In this document: in pieces, positions 23,003 to 24,159 of the stretch
How the letters are laid out: each line of letters opens with the position of its first letter
Numbering within the stretch: the first letter of the stretch is position 1
Assembly (NCBI GenBank): GCA_910587505.1
Contig: CAJULD010000044.1
Coordinates: 1-24,159, forward strand
DNA: 24,159 nucleotides
Source of the DNA: an uncultured Oscillospiraceae bacterium
GTDB taxonomy: Bacteria; Bacillota; Clostridia; Oscillospirales; Oscillospiraceae
Direction: 5' to 3'
Notes under the pieces: model-generated
Database searches by the model: none
The model's input: the letters and a program-made list of their open reading frames with translations, nothing else
What the model was told of the DNA's origin: nothing
Made by a program: the position numbers and the translations under genes

Positions 23003-24067
23003 ATGTCGCAGTTAAGTGTCTTTTTACAAAGGACAATCACCGCACTGCTCTGGCTGGGGGGCGCGGTCATTTTCTTCAAGTGGCTGCTGGCTCCGCTTTT
23101 GCCGTTCCTGCTGGCTCTGGCTCTGAGCGCCATGACGGAGCCGCTGGTACAGAAGCTGCGGCGGGGCATGCGGGTGCGGCGGGCCTTTGCCGCCGGACTG
23201 GTGACGACGCTGCTGCTGCTGACGGCGGGAGGCGGCGTGGTGCTGGTGCTGGTACGGCTGGCCGTGGAGCTTCAGCAGTGGTCCGGGCGGCTGCCGCAGC
23301 TGATGGAGGGATTCCCGGCGATGTGGAACGGGATGCTGGACAGGGTCGCGCTGTGGTATGCCGCAAGTCCCTCTTTTCTTCGTTCCACGCTGGACCTGCT
23401 GGCCGGAGGACTGATGGCGGAGGGCCCCGGATTGATGGGCGCGGCCGGAACATGGCTGATGGGCGCCGCGTCGTCCCTGCTTTCCGCTCTGCCGGACGTG
23501 GGCCTGTTCCTGGTGACCACGGTACTGGCGGTCTATTTCACGAGCCTGAACTATCCTTCCATTCTGTCGTTTCTCAAGCGGCAGCTGCCTCCCGCGTGGC
23601 AGGTCCGCTGCCGGGACGCGGCCCGGTGCTTCCGGACTACCATTTTGAAATGGCTGCGGGCGGAGTTTCTGCTGATTTTAGTCACCTTTGGCATTTTGCT
23701 GGCGGGATTTTTGTGGATGGGGCTGGACTACGCGCTGCTGGCGGCAGTGTTTACCGCCCTGGTGGACGCCCTCCCGGTGCTGGGGACGGGGACGGTGCTG
23801 CTTCCCTGGGCGCTGGGGAGCTTCCTTGTGGGAGATACGGCCCAGGGGCTGGAACTGCTGTTGCTGTATGCCGTGGGCCTGATTGTCCACACGCTGCTGG
23901 AGCCCCGGCTTCTGGCGGGGCAGGCGGACCTGCCGCCGGTCAGCGCGCTGCTGGCGATGTACCTGGGATTCCGGTTTATGGGCGTAGGCGGGATGATCCT
24001 GCTGCCCATTGTGCTGCTGCTGATGAAACAGTTTCAGGACGCGGGCGTCATCCATCTCTGGAAATGA
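23003..24067 (+). CDS. AI-2E-family membrane protein, YtvI-like
   Basis: The 354-aa protein has the AI-2E transporter family layout: paired N-terminal membrane helices (ALLWLGGAVIFFKWLLAPLLPFLLALALSAM split by a Pro), a middle soluble/amphipathic part, and a C-terminal bundle of membrane helices with DALPVLGTGTVLLPWALGSFLVGD, then GVGGMILLPIVLLLM. In spore formers the YtvI member is a sporulation membrane protein; others export peptides or ions. ATG at 23003 is the only in-frame ATG and gives MSQLSVFLQR. AGAGG is 14 bases upstream, so the ribosome binding site is poor. A TTG at 22940 is in frame but unsupported. Confidence 0.85.
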   Translation: MSQLSVFLQRTITALLWLGGAVIFFKWLLAPLLPFLLALALSAMTEPLVQKLRRGMRVRRAFAAGLVTTLLLLTAGGGVVLVLVRLAVELQQWSGRLPQLMEGFPAMWNGMLDRVALWYAASPSFLRSTLDLLAGGLMAEGPGLMGAAGTWLMGAASSLLSALPDVGLFLVTTVLAVYFTSLNYPSILSFLKRQLPPAWQVRCRDAARCFRTTILKWLRAEFLLILVTFGILLAGFLWMGLDYALLAAVFTALVDALPVLGTGTVLLPWALGSFLVGDTAQGLELLLLYAVGLIVHTLLEPRLLAGQADLPPVSALLAMYLGFRFMGVGGMILLPIVLLLMKQFQDAGVIHLWK

Positions 24068-24075
24068 CGCCCCGG

Positions 24076-24104
24076 TAGACGATTTCCCTCTCTCCCTGTA
24101 AAAT
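24076..24104 (+). promoter_or_regulatory. possible promoter of the right-edge gene
   Basis: TAGACG (24076-24081) and TAAAAT (24099-24104) are separated by 17 bases, about 30 bases before ATG at 24135. An 8-bp inverted repeat, CTCCCTGT (24092-24099) and ACAGGGAG (24118-24125), overlaps the -10 and the ribosome binding site and could be an operator. Confidence 0.4.
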
Positions 24105-24134
24105 AAAGGGGAAACCAACAGGGAGGACAGGGAA

Positions 24135-24159
24135 ATGAGCGGATACAAAATCACACCGG
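24135..24159 (+). CDS. start of an unidentified gene (partial)
   Basis: ATG at 24135 lies 8 bases after GGGAGG and opens a frame reading MSGYKITP to the edge of the window. Too short to identify. Confidence 0.55.

Overview
The window is ordinary low-repeat chromosome from a GC-rich, Gram-positive member of the Clostridia. An Oscillospiraceae-type gut anaerobe is the best guess. The evidence is a dnaG-rpoD pair, a YtvI-type AI-2E family membrane protein, Cys-lipobox lipoproteins, strong AGGAGG-type ribosome binding sites, sigma-A promoters close to consensus, and GC-rich codons. No rRNA, tRNA, CRISPR array or intact insertion sequence was found. This lineage call is an inference from gene content and style; no database was consulted.

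Positions 1-7420 hold the most unusual block, a cell-envelope locus on the minus strand. Reading with transcription, it contains a membrane-anchored transglutaminase-like protein (7420-6716) with its own terminator. A strong promoter follows, then a paralogous transglutaminase-like lipoprotein (6480-5329), a DltA-like amino-acid adenylating enzyme whose start overlaps it (5329-3818), a 269-bp GC-rich gap, an AlgI/DltB-type MBOAT acyltransferase (3548-1950), an SGNH-like membrane-anchored protein with Cys in place of the usual Ser (1931-843), and a small lipoprotein (789-184). The set resembles dltA-dltB-dltD, but it has no carrier protein and no separate dltX. The MBOAT itself ends in FIYNQF, the same type of C-terminal motif that DltX carries. 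I infer an aminoacylation or acylation system for an envelope polymer or protein, probably not classical D-alanylation. A phosphopantetheinyl transferase (15024-14551), the enzyme class needed to activate a carrier, lies elsewhere in the window.

Positions 7582-10131 are thiI-cinA behind a near-consensus promoter. Positions 10243-11298 are a divergent pair: a small XRE-family regulator with its own terminator, and a single-membrane-segment protein of unknown function. Their promoters share one palindromic -35 hexamer. Positions 11560-15024, on the minus strand, are the phosphopantetheinyl transferase, an unrecognised 245-aa protein, greA and lysS. The greA promoter is a perfect consensus and its -35 contains the stop codon of the gene before it. 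A 15-codon leader ORF is coupled to the greA start.

Positions 15252-18361 are the dnaG-rpoD operon with a strong terminator. It converges on an AraC/GyrI-like regulator (19263-18418) preceded by a gene remnant. Positions 22864-19759 hold an ACT-domain protein, homoserine dehydrogenase and aspartate kinase, which together form the entry to threonine and methionine synthesis. The window ends with a YtvI-like membrane protein and the first codons of another gene.
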